Assembly: GCF_002723455.1 (NCBI RefSeq)
Contig: NZ_PDUS01000007.1
Coordinates: forward strand, 62,518-126,517
DNA: 64,000 nt
Origin: Pseudoalteromonas sp. 3D05
GTDB lineage: Bacteria; Pseudomonadota; Gammaproteobacteria; Enterobacterales; Alteromonadaceae
Direction: 5' to 3'
Part shown: in pieces, positions 18,082-28,950 of the stretch
How the letters are laid out: every line of letters begins with the position of its first letter
Numbering within the stretch: the stretch's first letter is position 1
The notes under the pieces: model-generated
Databases searched by the model: none
What the model saw: the letters and a program-made list of their open reading frames with translations, nothing else
Told to the model about the DNA's origin: nothing
Translations under genes and position numbers: made by a program

Positions 18082-19155
18082 GTGGGCATGCCTTTTATAT
18101 TTAAACGATTTTTTTTATTAGTGAGAAGTCACATTGATCAAGTTAGTTGGCAGGCGGTCGCTTTGGCTACTCTGGTACATATGGCCCTGACTTGGTTATT
18201 ACTTATTTTAGCAGGTGAGGGGGCGCTCACTCCAATAAGTACATTTGTGTATTACTATATAGTGACAACATCAACTGTAGGATATGGCGACTTTAGCGCC
18301 ACTACAGATTTAGGGCGGTGGGTTGTTGCACTTGTACAAATCCCTTTTGGGTTAGCTTTATTTGGCGTTCTGTTGGGTAAAACAGGGCAAACAGTGACAT
18401 ATTTAATTAGGCGCGCTATGACAGGTGATAAAAACTTTTCGCATTTTAATAATCACATCATTATTTTTGGTTGGCACCAAACACGAACAAAAAAGATGAT
18501 TGATTACATTTTAGCAGATCAAAAACGCACACAAAGACGGATTTTATTAGCAGTGACAGAGCAAATGGAGCACCCATTTTTGACTAATGAGCACGTCGAT
18601 TTTGTGCGTTTAAGCAGCTTTACTGATTGTACGCAACTTGAACGGGTGGCTATCAGCCATGCTGATAAAGTGATTATTGATGGTCAAGATGACGATCAAA
18701 CCTTTACCACGGCGTTACGTATTAGCAAACTAGTTAAGGATGGCGGGCATATTAGTGCGCACTTTAACGATGAGAGTAAAGTAGAAATGCTATTAGAGCA
18801 TTGCCACAATGTGGAATGTTCAAGTGCAAAGTCAGCAGAAATTTTAGTGCGTTCGATGCAAGATCCAGGCTCAAGCCGAGTGCAGGAAGAGCTGTTATCA
18901 ACATTGCATGGTGATACACAATTTAGCTTGGTGATACCTGCTGATTTAGCACAAATGGAATTTGGTAAGTTGTTTCATCATTTTAAACATGATCACGATG
19001 CCATTTTACTCGGTGTTGCACATAACCTGAGTGCTAAAAATATGGATTTGAATCCGCCGCTCAACTACCCGGTAAACAGTGGTGATATACTTCATTACAT
19101 AGCGATTGACCGGGTGTTAAGTAATGAAGTTGATTGGCAGAAGTTGACGAAGTAA
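18082..19155 (+). CDS. Two-helix potassium channel with RCK/TrkA-N-type regulatory domain
   Basis: 357 residues from GTG 18082; an ATG at 18088 is equally possible and the ribosome site is weak for both. Two membrane helices (about 27-45 and 78-100) flank a pore loop with the K+ selectivity filter TTSTVGYGD (62-70). The C-terminal region (about 115-350) is a Rossmann-like TrkA-N domain that usually binds a nucleotide, although its first glycine motif is degenerate (IIIFGWHQTRT). The organisation is that of MthK/Kch-like channels. A small membrane-protein gene starts inside its stop codon (TAATG), so the two are translationally coupled. Confidence 0.92.
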   Translation: MGMPFIFKRFFLLVRSHIDQVSWQAVALATLVHMALTWLLLILAGEGALTPISTFVYYYIVTTSTVGYGDFSATTDLGRWVVALVQIPFGLALFGVLLGKTGQTVTYLIRRAMTGDKNFSHFNNHIIIFGWHQTRTKKMIDYILADQKRTQRRILLAVTEQMEHPFLTNEHVDFVRLSSFTDCTQLERVAISHADKVIIDGQDDDQTFTTALRISKLVKDGGHISAHFNDESKVEMLLEHCHNVECSSAKSAEILVRSMQDPGSSRVQEELLSTLHGDTQFSLVIPADLAQMEFGKLFHHFKHDHDAILLGVAHNLSAKNMDLNPPLNYPVNSGDILHYIAIDRVLSNEVDWQKLTK

Positions 19156-19370
19156 TGAATGAAGTAGCGTTTCTAATTATTATATTAAGCGCATACATTT
19201 TGCCTATAGTGCTGGTATTAAACAGTAAAAGAACGCAAGGTCATGAAAAGAACGGCTGGCTTATAGGCATTATCTTTTTCTCGTGGTTAGCGCTTGTCAT
19301 GTACTTTGCTATTGTGCCAAAGCATGGCCATAAAAAGAAAAAAGGCCGAGAAAAGAAGCGAAAAACTTAG
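19155..19370 (+). CDS. Small basic membrane protein coupled to the K+ channel gene
   Basis: ATG 19155 overlaps the channel's TAA by one base (TAATG), preferred over an upstream in-frame start at 19134. The 71-residue product has two hydrophobic segments (about 5-20 and 33-53) and a Lys/Arg-rich C-terminal tail. It resembles small uncharacterised membrane proteins, and I cannot assign a family. The coupling suggests it works with the channel, for example as an accessory subunit, but that is inference. It is followed within 16 bp by the convergent EVE gene. Confidence 0.75.
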   Translation: MNEVAFLIIILSAYILPIVLVLNSKRTQGHEKNGWLIGIIFFSWLALVMYFAIVPKHGHKKKKGREKKRKT

Positions 19371-19386
19371 ATTTTAGCCCTTAGTT

Positions 19387-19884
19387 TTATGGTCTTTCGG
19401 TCTTTATCTGCAGCTTATCGCTTACAGCTTGTCCCATTCTAGTTATCTCATCCCAATCATTTTTGGTCACTGGCATTATTGATAAGCGTCCCCCTTTTTT
19501 CAATGCGATGTCAGTGATTGCATCGTTTTCTTTAATTGCTTTAAGGCTAACTAATTTATTTAGATGCTGCTGATAAGTCACATCAACAACCACCCAGCGG
19601 GGTGAATCTACCGTTGCTTTGGCATCAAAATAATCACTGCTTAAATCAAACTGAGTGGGATCAGGGTAGGCCTCGCGTGTAACAGTTGCTAATCCAGCAA
19701 CACCAATATGTTTGCAGCTAGAATGATAAATCATCACTTGATCGCCCACCTTAACCTTGTCGCGCATAAAGTTGCGTGCTTGATAATTTCGCACACCTTC
19801 CCATTGCGTTGTTTGTTGTGGCGCATTTTTTAAATCAGCAATTGAGAATGCATCAGGCTCGGTTTTGAATAGCCAATAAGCCAT
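19387..19884 (-). CDS. EVE domain protein
   Basis: 165 residues forming one EVE domain (PUA-like fold): MAYWLFKTEPDAFSI at the N-terminus, WEGVRNYQARNFMRD and GDQVMIYHSSCK are its standard motifs. Full length. The family is thought to bind modified bases in DNA or RNA, and eukaryotic thymocyte nuclear protein 1 is a homologue. In many proteobacteria it is a stand-alone housekeeping gene, as here. Divergent from tesB, with a 74-bp shared promoter gap. Confidence 0.93.
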   Translation of the reverse strand: MAYWLFKTEPDAFSIADLKNAPQQTTQWEGVRNYQARNFMRDKVKVGDQVMIYHSSCKHIGVAGLATVTREAYPDPTQFDLSSDYFDAKATVDSPRWVVVDVTYQQHLNKLVSLKAIKENDAITDIALKKGGRLSIMPVTKNDWDEITRMGQAVSDKLQIKTERP

Positions 19885-19958
19885 TGTTATCTCCCTAAGA
19901 TTTACATAATTATAGTCTATAGTATTATGAGAGCCTTGTCGGGATTGAGGATATAAAA

Positions 19959-20816
19959 ATGAGCCAAGTTTTAGATGATTTGTTGTCGTTATTAACTTTA
20001 GAAGAGATTGAGCAGGGCTTGTATCGCGGGCAAAGTCAAGATTTAGGGTTTAGAGCAGTATTTGGTGGCCAAGTAATGGGGCAAGCGCTGTCTGCGGCTA
20101 AAGAAACATTGCCTGAGGGGCGCATAGTTCATTCTTTGCATTCTTATTTTCTCCGCCCTGGAGATGCTGCAAAACCGATAGTTTACGATGTAGAAAACAT
20201 TCGTGACGGTAAAAGTTTTAGTACGCGCCGTGTAAAAGCAATTCAATATGGCAAGCCTATTTTTTATATGACGGCCTCTTTCCAAGGTGTTGAAGAAGGG
20301 CTTTCACATCAAGCCACTATGCCTGATGTACCAGCACCTGAAGAGCTAAAATCATCGCTAGAATTTTATCAAGCAAATGCTAATCATATTCCTGAGGCTA
20401 TCCGAAATAAATTTATTCGTGAAGTACCGATCGATATGCGTCCGGTCACTTTTCATAATCCATTTAAGCCTGAAGTGATAGAACCGGTGAAGCATATTTG
20501 GTTTAAAGCCAATGGTGATATGCCGGACGATCAACGGATTCATAACTACTTGTTGGCGTACGCTTCTGATTTTGAGTTTTTACCTACCGCGCTGCAACCG
20601 CATGGCGTGTCATTTATGCAACCGAATATGCAGGTTGCTACCATTGACCATGCAATGTGGTTTCACCGCCCATTTAGGTTGGATGACTGGATTTTATATA
20701 CTATCGATAGCCCAAGTGCGAGCTCGGGGCGAGGTTTAGTGCGTGGACAGTTTTTTGACCGCCAAGGCAATTTAGTCGCTTCAACGATACAAGAAGGTGT
20801 GATGCGACAGCGTTAA
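19959..20816 (+). CDS. tesB: Acyl-CoA thioesterase II
   Basis: 285 residues, the usual TesB length, made of two hot-dog domains. Recognisable motifs include [31 protein letters not shown], the Asp-containing [17 protein letters not shown] and the C-terminal [11 protein letters not shown]. It hydrolyses medium- and long-chain acyl-CoA to free fatty acid and CoA in the cytoplasm. Preceded by GAGGA ribosome-site bases and ending at a strong hairpin shared with the convergent plsB gene. Confidence 0.96.
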   Translation: MSQVLDDLLSLLTLEEIEQGLYRGQSQDLGFRAVFGGQVMGQALSAAKETLPEGRIVHSLHSYFLRPGDAAKPIVYDVENIRDGKSFSTRRVKAIQYGKPIFYMTASFQGVEEGLSHQATMPDVPAPEELKSSLEFYQANANHIPEAIRNKFIREVPIDMRPVTFHNPFKPEVIEPVKHIWFKANGDMPDDQRIHNYLLAYASDFEFLPTALQPHGVSFMQPNMQVATIDHAMWFHRPFRLDDWILYTIDSPSASSGRGLVRGQFFDRQGNLVASTIQEGVMRQR

Positions 20817-20841
20817 GCAGCGCTATAAATACGTGAAGCAA

Positions 20842-20869
20842 AAGGTTAGGTGTAGCAACACCTAACCTT
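20842..20869 (-). terminator. Bidirectional terminator between tesB and plsB
   Basis: Perfect 12-bp stem, 20842-20853 with 20858-20869, AGCA loop, between convergent stops. On the minus strand it is followed by TTTT, so it should end plsB best. Confidence 0.7.
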
Positions 20870-20877
20870 CTAATGTC

Positions 20878-23316
20878 TTAACTACTTTGGTTTTGAACAA
20901 TGTCAGTAATTGATTGCCAAATACGGGCAGGTAATAACGCTTTGAGGTGCATATAAACTTCACACAGGTCGTTACTGCCTTGCAGTCCAGCATCTGACTC
21001 GCTAATAAGCGCTTGTTGACGAAGATTGCTAATAAAGCCTATCAACACTTTCTTATCGAAAAACTCAGGGCTTTTAATGCCATGTAATGTGCCCAGTCGT
21101 TGCGCTAATACTTGGCTCTCACGTTCAAGCTCGGCGCGATCAATCCCTTTACTTGTTTGAATAAAACCAATGACGATAGCGTAGCGTTGTAAAGTTAAAC
21201 TAAGGGCACGACCCAACATCTCAAGTTTTGCTAGGCAGTCATTGCTGTTGGTAATTTTTATCTCGTCACCATTTATTTCAATTAGCTCTTGATCAACAAA
21301 GCTTGCCAATATGCGAGAAATATAATTTTCGTCCAATTCATTTAAAAACCACTCTTTAGCGAATAATGGGTAGAAGCGACTGATCAATTCTTGGCATTGA
21401 CTCAGTGTGGTTTTATGGCTTTTAAATATATGCAGTGCAAGTAAACTTGGCACGGCAAACACATGTAAAATGTTATTACGGTAGTAATTAAAGAGGGTTT
21501 TTTCTTTATCATTAATGGCTATGATTTCACCAAACTCATCACTTATTACATCAAATTTATTAAGCTTTAAAGCATGGTTTAATAATTGCTCTGCATTTTC
21601 GTCAGGAGCACTAATTTTATCGCTATAGCTGGCACTTTTTTGCAAATGTAAATAAAAGTCTAGCTGCGCTAATAGCTTTGGTTTGCTCAATGCTTGTTTA
21701 TCATTTACCAGTAAAATCATCGCCAATAAATTTACAGCGTTCAGTGCAGCTGCACTGTTGATGTTTACCATCACTTTATCAGCTAAATTTGCTACTTGTG
21801 GACCAAGCCATTGTGGCTTTTGAACATCGGTAGGATGGATAGACTCACGCCAATCAGGTTGATGCTCGTTTAGATATTGATTAACAGAAATCGGGTCGCC
21901 AAAATTTAAGTAGCCTCGGCCATAATTCTTAAGGTTTTTAATCGCTTTAAATATACCAAATATAGACTCGCCTTTTTTATCATTGCCAGCCAGTTCTTTG
22001 AGGTAGGTATTAATTTCCATTACGTGCTCGTAGCCGATATACACGGGCACTATAGAGATTGGTCGGTCTATTCCGCGCATCATAGCTTGCAGTGTCATTG
22101 CCAACATACCTGTTTTAGGCGGTAATAAGCGCCCAGTTCGACTACGGCCACCTTCAGTATAGAACTTAACTGAATAGCCTTTAATAAATAGCTGGCTTAA
22201 ATATTCTTTAAATACCGCTGAGTAAAGCTTATTGCCGGCAAACGAGCGGCGAATGAAAAACGCACCACTGCGACGGAATATGCCACCGGCTGGGAAAAAG
22301 TTAAGATTAATGCCTGCTGCTATATGCGGCGGGACTAAGCCTAGGTGGTAAATAGAGTAGGTAAGTAATAAATAATCCATATGGCTGCGATGGCACGGCA
22401 TATAAATTATTTCATGGCCTTTATTCGTTAAGTCGTGCAGTTGCTCGGTGTATTTAATATCAATACCGTTATACAGTTTATTCCAAAGCCAAGTAAGGAC
22501 GCGATCTGCAACCCTAATAGTGGCATCACTGTAGTTTGCGGCAATTTCATCAAGTAGTTTTAACGCATTTTGACGAGCTTGTTCATGGCTAATATTCTTT
22601 TCTTTTGCTTCTGTCTGAATGGCTTTTTTGATGGTTGGCGAAGCGAGTAACGAACTAAATAGCTGCTCACGAGAGGGCATTTTTGGCCCCGTTGCCGCCA
22701 GTTTTTGCCGACGAAAGTGAACGCGCGCTACGCGCAGTAGTTTATGTGGTAGCTCATCAACATCTGCTTTTTCATTTACAAGCAACGATAAGTCGAGAGG
22801 TTGACTAAACCTTACAAAGTTATCACGCCCTGAAAACAACAGCACAAAAAACTTACGAAACCAGCTTGGTGTTAACGAGTGAGATACTAAAGTCCCTAAA
22901 CCTGGTTTTTCTTTACCGGGGTTGCGGCCCCATAAAATGGTGACAGGGATAACTTGTACGTTTTGCTCGTTACTGGCAATCAGCTGCTCAATAATTAGTT
23001 TGCCTTTTTGCAAGGCATCGGTTGGTTTTGCTTTATCACCAAATAATGGTGGTGGATTTTGCAGTCCAATAAAACGGTCTAGTTCAGTATTACCTAATAA
23101 CTGTTGCTCGGTTGGATTTGGCAAGCCATGTTTTTTACAAACGCGGGCGAGTGCGGCTAAGTCAGAGCGCGCATTGAGTTTAACAATATAAAAGGTGGGC
23201 GATGACGGGTCGAGACTATATTGTTCGATTGGGTTTTCAGGCAGCACCTTACTTTTAACTAGTAAGCGGTTCATCACCATAGAGAAAAAGTTTAAACAAC
23301 GACTAAAAATACGCAT
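20878..23316 (-). CDS. plsB: Glycerol-3-phosphate 1-O-acyltransferase PlsB
   Basis: The frame opens at 23388, but ATG 23316 (MRIFSRCLNFF) has a GGTGAG ribosome site and gives the usual PlsB start, 812 residues. The acyltransferase core carries motif I HRSHMDYLL (HX4D), FFIRRSFAGNKLY, the FYTEGGRSRTGRL block and SIVPVYIGYEHVME, in the right order. It acylates glycerol 3-phosphate at the inner membrane, the first step of phospholipid synthesis. It lies beside tesB and divergent from the S10 ribosomal operon. Confidence 0.96.
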   Translation of the reverse strand: MRIFSRCLNFFSMVMNRLLVKSKVLPENPIEQYSLDPSSPTFYIVKLNARSDLAALARVCKKHGLPNPTEQQLLGNTELDRFIGLQNPPPLFGDKAKPTDALQKGKLIIEQLIASNEQNVQVIPVTILWGRNPGKEKPGLGTLVSHSLTPSWFRKFFVLLFSGRDNFVRFSQPLDLSLLVNEKADVDELPHKLLRVARVHFRRQKLAATGPKMPSREQLFSSLLASPTIKKAIQTEAKEKNISHEQARQNALKLLDEIAANYSDATIRVADRVLTWLWNKLYNGIDIKYTEQLHDLTNKGHEIIYMPCHRSHMDYLLLTYSIYHLGLVPPHIAAGINLNFFPAGGIFRRSGAFFIRRSFAGNKLYSAVFKEYLSQLFIKGYSVKFYTEGGRSRTGRLLPPKTGMLAMTLQAMMRGIDRPISIVPVYIGYEHVMEINTYLKELAGNDKKGESIFGIFKAIKNLKNYGRGYLNFGDPISVNQYLNEHQPDWRESIHPTDVQKPQWLGPQVANLADKVMVNINSAAALNAVNLLAMILLVNDKQALSKPKLLAQLDFYLHLQKSASYSDKISAPDENAEQLLNHALKLNKFDVISDEFGEIIAINDKEKTLFNYYRNNILHVFAVPSLLALHIFKSHKTTLSQCQELISRFYPLFAKEWFLNELDENYISRILASFVDQELIEINGDEIKITNSNDCLAKLEMLGRALSLTLQRYAIVIGFIQTSKGIDRAELERESQVLAQRLGTLHGIKSPEFFDKKVLIGFISNLRQQALISESDAGLQGSNDLCEVYMHLKALLPARIWQSITDIVQNQSS

Positions 23317-23490
23317 CAACTCACCAAAGTTAAGGGTTAAAAAGCAAAATAAGCGAGGATAATACCAAGTTATAACTGGACTGACCATTAAGATAGTTAT
23401 CGCTCGTATCTATTATAGCCAATACTGCGTTGAGTTTATTGTGTTTTTAATGAACAATTTAATATGGTAGGGGTATTATTGAAATAGTTG

Positions 23491-23518
23491 TTGCATTTAT
23501 CACCAATATCACTATAAT
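23491..23518 (+). promoter_or_regulatory. S10 operon promoter
   Basis: A perfect -10 TATAAT (23513-23518) is preceded by TTGCAT (23491-23496) at 16 bp, or TTGTTG (23488-23493) at 19 bp. Predicted start near 23525, giving a leader of about 180 nt. Confidence 0.7.
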
Positions 23519-23524
23519 ACGCAG

Positions 23525-24017
<493 letters not shown>

Positions 24018-24044
24018 TCGGAAGATTAGAGAGGTTTTAGGAAA

Positions 24045-24680
24045 ATGGCATTAGGTCTAGTCGGTCGTAAAGTGGGTATGACACGTATCTTCACTGAAGA
24101 TGGTGTATCTATCCCTGTGACAGTTATTGAAGCGACACCTAACCGCATTGCTCAGATCAAATCTGAAGCAACAGACGGTTATAACTCACTTCAAGTAACC
24201 GCAGGCACTAAAAAAGCAAGCCGTGTAAACAAAGCAGCAGCGGGTCATTTCGCTAAAGCTGGTGTTGAAGCGGGTCGCGGTCTGTGGGAATTCCGCCTAA
24301 ATGGTGGTGAAGGCGATTTTGAAGTAGGCGCAGAGCTTACTGTTGAATTATTCAACGAAATCAACAAAGTTGACGTAACCGGTACTTCTAAAGGTAAAGG
24401 TTTCCAAGGTGGTGTTAAGCGCTGGAATTTCAGCATGCAAGACGCTACACATGGTAACTCTCTATCTCACCGTGCTCCTGGTTCAATCGGTCAAAACCAA
24501 TCACCTGGTAAGGTGTTTAAAGGTAAGAAAATGGCCGGTCAAATGGGTAATGAGCAAGTAACAACTCAGAACCTTGAACTAGTTCGCGTTGACGCTGAGC
24601 GTAATTTGCTTTTAGTTAAAGGTGCAGTACCTGGCGCTATCGGCGGTGACGTTATCGTTAAACCAGCTGTTAAAGCATAA
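24045..24680 (+). CDS. rplC: 50S ribosomal protein L3
   Basis: 211 residues, begins [13 protein letters not shown]. Contains the [15 protein letters not shown] loop and the [20 protein letters not shown] region of the central extension that reaches the peptidyl-transferase centre. The Gln in [10 protein letters not shown] is the position methylated by PrmB in E. coli. Second gene of the operon. Confidence 0.99.
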   Translation: MALGLVGRKVGMTRIFTEDGVSIPVTVIEATPNRIAQIKSEATDGYNSLQVTAGTKKASRVNKAAAGHFAKAGVEAGRGLWEFRLNGGEGDFEVGAELTVELFNEINKVDVTGTSKGKGFQGGVKRWNFSMQDATHGNSLSHRAPGSIGQNQSPGKVFKGKKMAGQMGNEQVTTQNLELVRVDAERNLLLVKGAVPGAIGGDVIVKPAVKA

Positions 24681-24697
24681 GTCCTGGAGATTTAGTG

Positions 24698-25303
24698 ATG
24701 GAATTAGCAATTAAAGACGCTTCTGGCGCTCTTGAAGTTTCTGAAGCTACTTTTGGACGTGAGTTTAACGAAGCATTAGTACACCAAGTAGTTGTTGCAT
24801 ACGCAGCAGGTGCTCGTCAAGGTACTCGTGCTCAGAAGACACGTTCTGAAGTAAGCGGTGGTGGTAAAAAACCATGGGCTCAAAAAGGTACTGGCCGTGC
24901 ACGTGCTGGTACAATCCGTAGTCCAATTTGGCGTTCAGGTGGCGTTAGCTTCGCAGCTAAACCACAAGACCACAGCCAAAAAGTAAACCGTAAAATGTAC
25001 CGCGGTGCGATCAAAAGCATCTTATCTGAATTAGTTCGTCAAGAGCGTTTAATCGTTGTTGAAAGTTTTGGTCTTGAAGCACCAAAAACTAAAGAACTAG
25101 TTTCTAAGCTTAAAGAACTTGAGCTTAAAGATGTTCTTATCGTGACTGAAGAAGTAGATGAAAATCTATTCTTATCGGCACGTAACCTGTACAAGGTTGA
25201 CACGCGCGATGTAGCTGGTATCGATCCTGTAAGCTTAATCGCTTTCGACAAGGTACTTATTACAGCTGCTGCTGTTAAGCAACTTGAGGAGACGCTAGCA
25301 TGA
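24698..25303 (+). CDS. rplD: 50S ribosomal protein L4
   Basis: ATG 24698 is preferred over the immediately preceding GTG 24695, giving 201 residues, the E. coli length. Carries the extended loop [18 protein letters not shown] that lines the exit tunnel. In E. coli L4 is also the repressor of this operon, acting on the leader and on S10 translation. The leader structure here suggests the same. Its stop overlaps the rplW start (ATGA). Confidence 0.98.
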   Translation: MELAIKDASGALEVSEATFGREFNEALVHQVVVAYAAGARQGTRAQKTRSEVSGGGKKPWAQKGTGRARAGTIRSPIWRSGGVSFAAKPQDHSQKVNRKMYRGAIKSILSELVRQERLIVVESFGLEAPKTKELVSKLKELELKDVLIVTEEVDENLFLSARNLYKVDTRDVAGIDPVSLIAFDKVLITAAAVKQLEETLA

Positions 25304-25602
25304 TCCGTGAAGAACGTCTTTTAAAAGTGATCCTTGCTCCACATATCTCTGAAAAGAGCACAATTGCTGCTGAAGAAAACAACACGATTGTTTTCAAAGT
25401 AACAAATGACGCAACTAAAGCTGAGATCAAATCAGCTGTTGAGAAGCTTTTTGAAGTGGAAGTAACTGGTGTTCGCACACTAAACGTTAAGGGTAAAACA
25501 AAACGTACTGGCGCACGTTTCGGTCGTCGTAGCGACTGGAAAAAAGCTTACGTTACTCTTAAAGAAGGTAGCGAGCTAGACTTTGTCGGCGGCGCCGAGT
25601 AA
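25300..25602 (+). CDS. rplW: 50S ribosomal protein L23
   Basis: 100 residues, with [15 protein letters not shown] and [15 protein letters not shown] C-terminal loop motifs of L23, the tunnel-exit protein that docks trigger factor and SRP. Starts by ATGA overlap with rplD, indicating translational coupling. Confidence 0.98.
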   Translation: MIREERLLKVILAPHISEKSTIAAEENNTIVFKVTNDATKAEIKSAVEKLFEVEVTGVRTLNVKGKTKRTGARFGRRSDWKKAYVTLKEGSELDFVGGAE

Positions 25603-25619
25603 TAAGGGGAGTTAGAATT

Positions 25620-26444
25620 ATGGCACTTCAAAAGTGTAAACCAACTTCTGCGGGTCGTCGTCACCTAGTTAAAGTGGTTAACCCAGATTTACATAAGGGT
25701 AAACCTTACGCACCACTATTAGAGAAAAACTCTAAATCAGGTGGTCGTAATAACAATGGTCGTATTACGGTTCGTCATATCGGTGGTGGTCATAAGCATC
25801 ATTACCGTTTAATCGATTTTAAACGTACTAAAGATGGCATTCCAGCCACTGTTGAGCGTTTGGAATATGATCCAAACCGTAGCGCAAACATCGCTCTTGT
25901 ATTATATGCAGACGGTGAGCGTCGTTACATTATCGCACCTAAAGGCTTAAAAGCTGGCGATGCAATCCAGTCTGGTGTTGATGCACCAATCAAGCCTGGT
26001 AATGCATTACCTATGCGTAACATGCCTGTAGGTTCGACTGTTCACAACGTAGAATTAAAACCAGGTAAAGGTGCTCAAATCGCACGTTCTGCTGGTGCAT
26101 ACGTTCAAATCCTTGCGCGTGATGGTCAATACGTAACTCTACGTCTTCGTTCTGGCGAAGTACGTAAAGTACAATCTGATTGTCGTGCAACACTAGGTGA
26201 AGTAGGCAATGCTGAGCATATGCTTCGTTCACTTGGTAAAGCAGGTGCAAATCGCTGGCGTGGTATTCGTCCGACAGTTCGTGGTGTTGCCATGAACCCG
26301 GTAGATCACCCACACGGTGGTGGTGAAGGTCGTACATCTGGTGGTCGTCATCCTGTGTCTCCATGGGGTAAGCCTACTAAAGGTGCTAAGACGCGTAAGA
26401 ACAAGCGTACGGATAAATTTATAGTACGTCGTCGTACTAAGTAA
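25620..26444 (+). CDS. rplB: 50S ribosomal protein L2
   Basis: 274 residues. Shows [19 protein letters not shown] near the N-terminus and the C-terminal [15 protein letters not shown] motif containing the conserved His of L2 near the peptidyl-transferase centre, then a basic tail. Standard gene and position in the S10 operon. Confidence 0.99.
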   Translation: MALQKCKPTSAGRRHLVKVVNPDLHKGKPYAPLLEKNSKSGGRNNNGRITVRHIGGGHKHHYRLIDFKRTKDGIPATVERLEYDPNRSANIALVLYADGERRYIIAPKGLKAGDAIQSGVDAPIKPGNALPMRNMPVGSTVHNVELKPGKGAQIARSAGAYVQILARDGQYVTLRLRSGEVRKVQSDCRATLGEVGNAEHMLRSLGKAGANRWRGIRPTVRGVAMNPVDHPHGGGEGRTSGGRHPVSPWGKPTKGAKTRKNKRTDKFIVRRRTK

Positions 26445-26450
26445 TATTGA

Positions 26451-26738
<288 letters not shown>

Positions 26739-26752
26739 GAGGGGAATGATAA

Positions 26753-27085
26753 ATGCAAGCATTAGCTAAACATAAATTCGCCTCTGGTTCGGCGCAAAAA
26801 GCTCGTCTAGTTGCAGATCAGATCCGCGGGTTACCTGTCGATCGCGCTCTAGAAATCCTGGCGTACAGCCCAAAGAAAGCGGCTGTATTAGTTAAAAAAG
26901 TACTTGAGTCTGCTATTGCTAACGCAGAGCATAACGAAGGTGCTGACATTGATGAGCTTCGCGTAAGCACGATTTTTGTGGACGATGGTCCTACAATGAA
27001 GCGTATTATGCCACGTGCTAAAGGACGCGCAGACCGCATCCTTAAGCGTACAAGCCACATCACTGTTGTGGTTTCAGATAGCTAG
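26753..27085 (+). CDS. rplV: 50S ribosomal protein L22
   Basis: 110 residues, the usual length, with [15 protein letters not shown] helix (here [12 protein letters not shown]) and the hairpin [19 protein letters not shown] that lines the exit tunnel, the macrolide-resistance loop in other bacteria. No deletion or insertion is seen in that loop. Confidence 0.99.
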   Translation: MQALAKHKFASGSAQKARLVADQIRGLPVDRALEILAYSPKKAAVLVKKVLESAIANAEHNEGADIDELRVSTIFVDDGPTMKRIMPRAKGRADRILKRTSHITVVVSDS

Positions 27086-27096
27086 GAGTATAAGTA

Positions 27097-27798
27097 ATGG
27101 GACAAAAAGTTCATCCTACTGGTATTCGCCTAGGTATATCTAAACCTTGGGTTTCTACCTGGTACGCGAGTTCTAAAGATTTCTCTGATCAGCTTTTTGG
27201 CGATCACAAAGTACGTACTTTCCTTACAAAGGAATTAAAAGCGGCTTCTGTGTCTAAAATCGTTATTGAGCGTCCAGCAAAATCAATCCGCGTAACAATC
27301 CACACGGCTCGTCCGGGTGTTGTTATCGGTAAAAAAGGCGAAGACGTTGAAAAGCTACGTCAAGCGGTAACTAAGATCGCAGGTGTACCTGCTCAGATTA
27401 ATATTTCTGAAGTACGTAAACCAGAATTAGATGCACAACTAGTAGCAGACGGCATTGCCTCTCAGCTAGAGCGTCGTGTTATGTTCCGTCGCGCTATGAA
27501 GCGTTCGGTACAAAATGCAATGCGCATCGGTTCTAAAGGGATCAAAGTTGAAGTTAGCGGTCGTCTTGGCGGCGCAGAAATCGCACGTTCAGAATGGTAT
27601 CGTGAAGGTCGTGTACCTCTACATACTCTTCGTGCTGATATCGACTACGCAACTTCTGAAGCCTTAACCACTTACGGTATCATTGGTGTTAAAGTTTGGA
27701 TCTTCAAAGGCGAAGTTATTGGTGGTTTACCACTAGTACAAGAGCAAGAGAAGCCAGCTAAACGCGCACCAAAGAAAGCCAAGAAAAGTGCTAAGTAG
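27097..27798 (+). CDS. rpsC: 30S ribosomal protein S3
   Basis: 233 residues. Begins [13 protein letters not shown], carries the KH type-2 motif [14 protein letters not shown] and the S3 C-terminal signature [20 protein letters not shown], then a Lys/Ala-rich tail. Part of the mRNA entry channel helicase with S4 and S5. Confidence 0.99.
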   Translation: MGQKVHPTGIRLGISKPWVSTWYASSKDFSDQLFGDHKVRTFLTKELKAASVSKIVIERPAKSIRVTIHTARPGVVIGKKGEDVEKLRQAVTKIAGVPAQINISEVRKPELDAQLVADGIASQLERRVMFRRAMKRSVQNAMRIGSKGIKVEVSGRLGGAEIARSEWYREGRVPLHTLRADIDYATSEALTTYGIIGVKVWIFKGEVIGGLPLVQEQEKPAKRAPKKAKKSAK

Positions 27799-27810
27799 AG
27801 GTAGCGAGTA

Positions 27811-28224
27811 ATGTTACAGCCAAAACGTACAAAATTCCGTAAAACGCATAAAGGCCGCAACCGTGGTCTTGCGCAAAACGGTAACAAAGTAAGCTTCGGT
27901 ACTTTCGGTTTGAAAGCTACTGGTCGTGGCCGCATGACTGCTCGTCAAATCGAAGCAGCTCGTCGAGCTATGACACGTCACGTCAAGCGTCAAGGTAAAA
28001 TCTGGATTCGTGTATTCCCAGACAAACCAATTACAAACAAACCGCTTGAAGTTCGTATGGGTAAAGGTAAAGGTTCTGTTGAATATTGGGTTGCTGAAAT
28101 TCAGCCTGGTAAAGTACTTTACGAAATGGAAGGTGTTTCTGAAGAGCTTGCTCGTGAAGCGTTTAACCTTGCTGCACGTAAATTACCATTCAAAACAACT
28201 TTCGTAACTCGGACGGTGATGTAA
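27811..28224 (+). CDS. rplP: 50S ribosomal protein L16
   Basis: 137 residues, begins [18 protein letters not shown], contains [20 protein letters not shown] and [19 protein letters not shown], diagnostic of L16. Its TAA overlaps the rpmC ATG (TAATG), so the two are coupled. The Arg in MGKGKG's flank is the YcfD hydroxylation region in E. coli. Confidence 0.99.
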   Translation: MLQPKRTKFRKTHKGRNRGLAQNGNKVSFGTFGLKATGRGRMTARQIEAARRAMTRHVKRQGKIWIRVFPDKPITNKPLEVRMGKGKGSVEYWVAEIQPGKVLYEMEGVSEELAREAFNLAARKLPFKTTFVTRTVM

Positions 28225-28415
28225 TGAAAGCTAGCGAACTAAAAGACAAAAGCGTAGAAGAGCTTAATGCTGAACTTCTAGGACTTCTTCGTGAGCAGTT
28301 TAACCTGCGCATGCAAGCAAGCACTGGTCAGTTAGCTCAAACTCACACGCTAAGAACAGTACGTCGCGATATCGCGCGTGTAAAAACAATTATTAACCAG
28401 AAGGCAGGTCAATAA
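28224..28415 (+). CDS. rpmC: 50S ribosomal protein L29
   Basis: 63 residues, helical hairpin protein with [20 protein letters not shown] and the [15 protein letters not shown]-terminal motif. Joined by TAATG-type overlaps to rplP upstream and rpsQ downstream. Confidence 0.98.
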   Translation: MKASELKDKSVEELNAELLGLLREQFNLRMQASTGQLAQTHTLRTVRRDIARVKTIINQKAGQ

Positions 28416-28672
28416 TGAGCGATAAAATCCGTACTCTTCAAGGCCGTGTAATCAGCGACAAGATGGAAAAATCTTTCACTGTTGCTATCGCACGTTACGT
28501 GAAGCACCCAATTTATGGGAAATTCATCAAACGTACGACTAAATTACACGTACATGACGAAAGCAATACAGCTCAGGCTGGTGACGTAGTTACTATCCGT
28601 GAGTGTGCTCCTATTTCTAAGAATAAATCTTGGACTTTAGTAGACGTTGTTGAGCGTCCAAAGAAAGCTTAA
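28415..28672 (+). CDS. rpsQ: 30S ribosomal protein S17
   Basis: 85 residues, OB-fold protein with [18 protein letters not shown] and [17 protein letters not shown]. Last gene of the S10 operon, followed within 25 bp by a strong terminator. rplN, which opens the spc operon and follows rpsQ in many gammaproteobacteria, is not here. Confidence 0.98.
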   Translation: MSDKIRTLQGRVISDKMEKSFTVAIARYVKHPIYGKFIKRTTKLHVHDESNTAQAGDVVTIRECAPISKNKSWTLVDVVERPKKA

Positions 28673-28695
28673 TTTTTAATTAAGTTTACTTTACT

Positions 28696-28730
28696 AAAAA
28701 GCCCTGGCATTAGCCGGGGCTTTTTGTTTT
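28696..28730 (+). terminator. S10 operon terminator
   Basis: A 13-bp stem (28696-28708 with 28713-28725, one wobble pair) with an ATTA loop and a run TTTTTGTTTT. A textbook strong terminator. Confidence 0.93.
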
Positions 28731-28784
28731 CACAGCGATAAGCTTTCAGCCATCAGCTGGTTGCAGTGAATTTAAGCCCCGTAG

Positions 28785-28811
28785 CTTGGGTTTAGTATTA
28801 CGAAACCCGAG
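28785..28811 (+). other. Hairpin of unknown role between the S10 operon and the next gene
   Basis: CTTGGGTTT (28785-28793) pairs with AAACCCGAG (28803-28811) around a 9-nt loop, in the 220-bp gap after the S10 terminator. No T-tract follows. Possible leader structure of the gene at 28951. Nothing else stands out in this gap. Confidence 0.3.
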
Positions 28812-28950
28812 AAAATAAGAACGCCACGAATATGCTGCAATTATTCATACATTGATAAAAGCCTTTAGGTTTGTCCCTAATTAAGCTCAGCCCATTGAAC
28901 TAAATCTGTATTTAAACACTCATAAAGCAAACTGTTCACAGGGAGCTTAA

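Noticed and set aside
26011..26364. Long minus-strand reading frame opposite rplB, rich in His, Gln and Asp.
   Set aside because: Its composition is the reverse reading of highly biased ribosomal codons; no ribosome site or promoter. Treated as a shadow of rplB.
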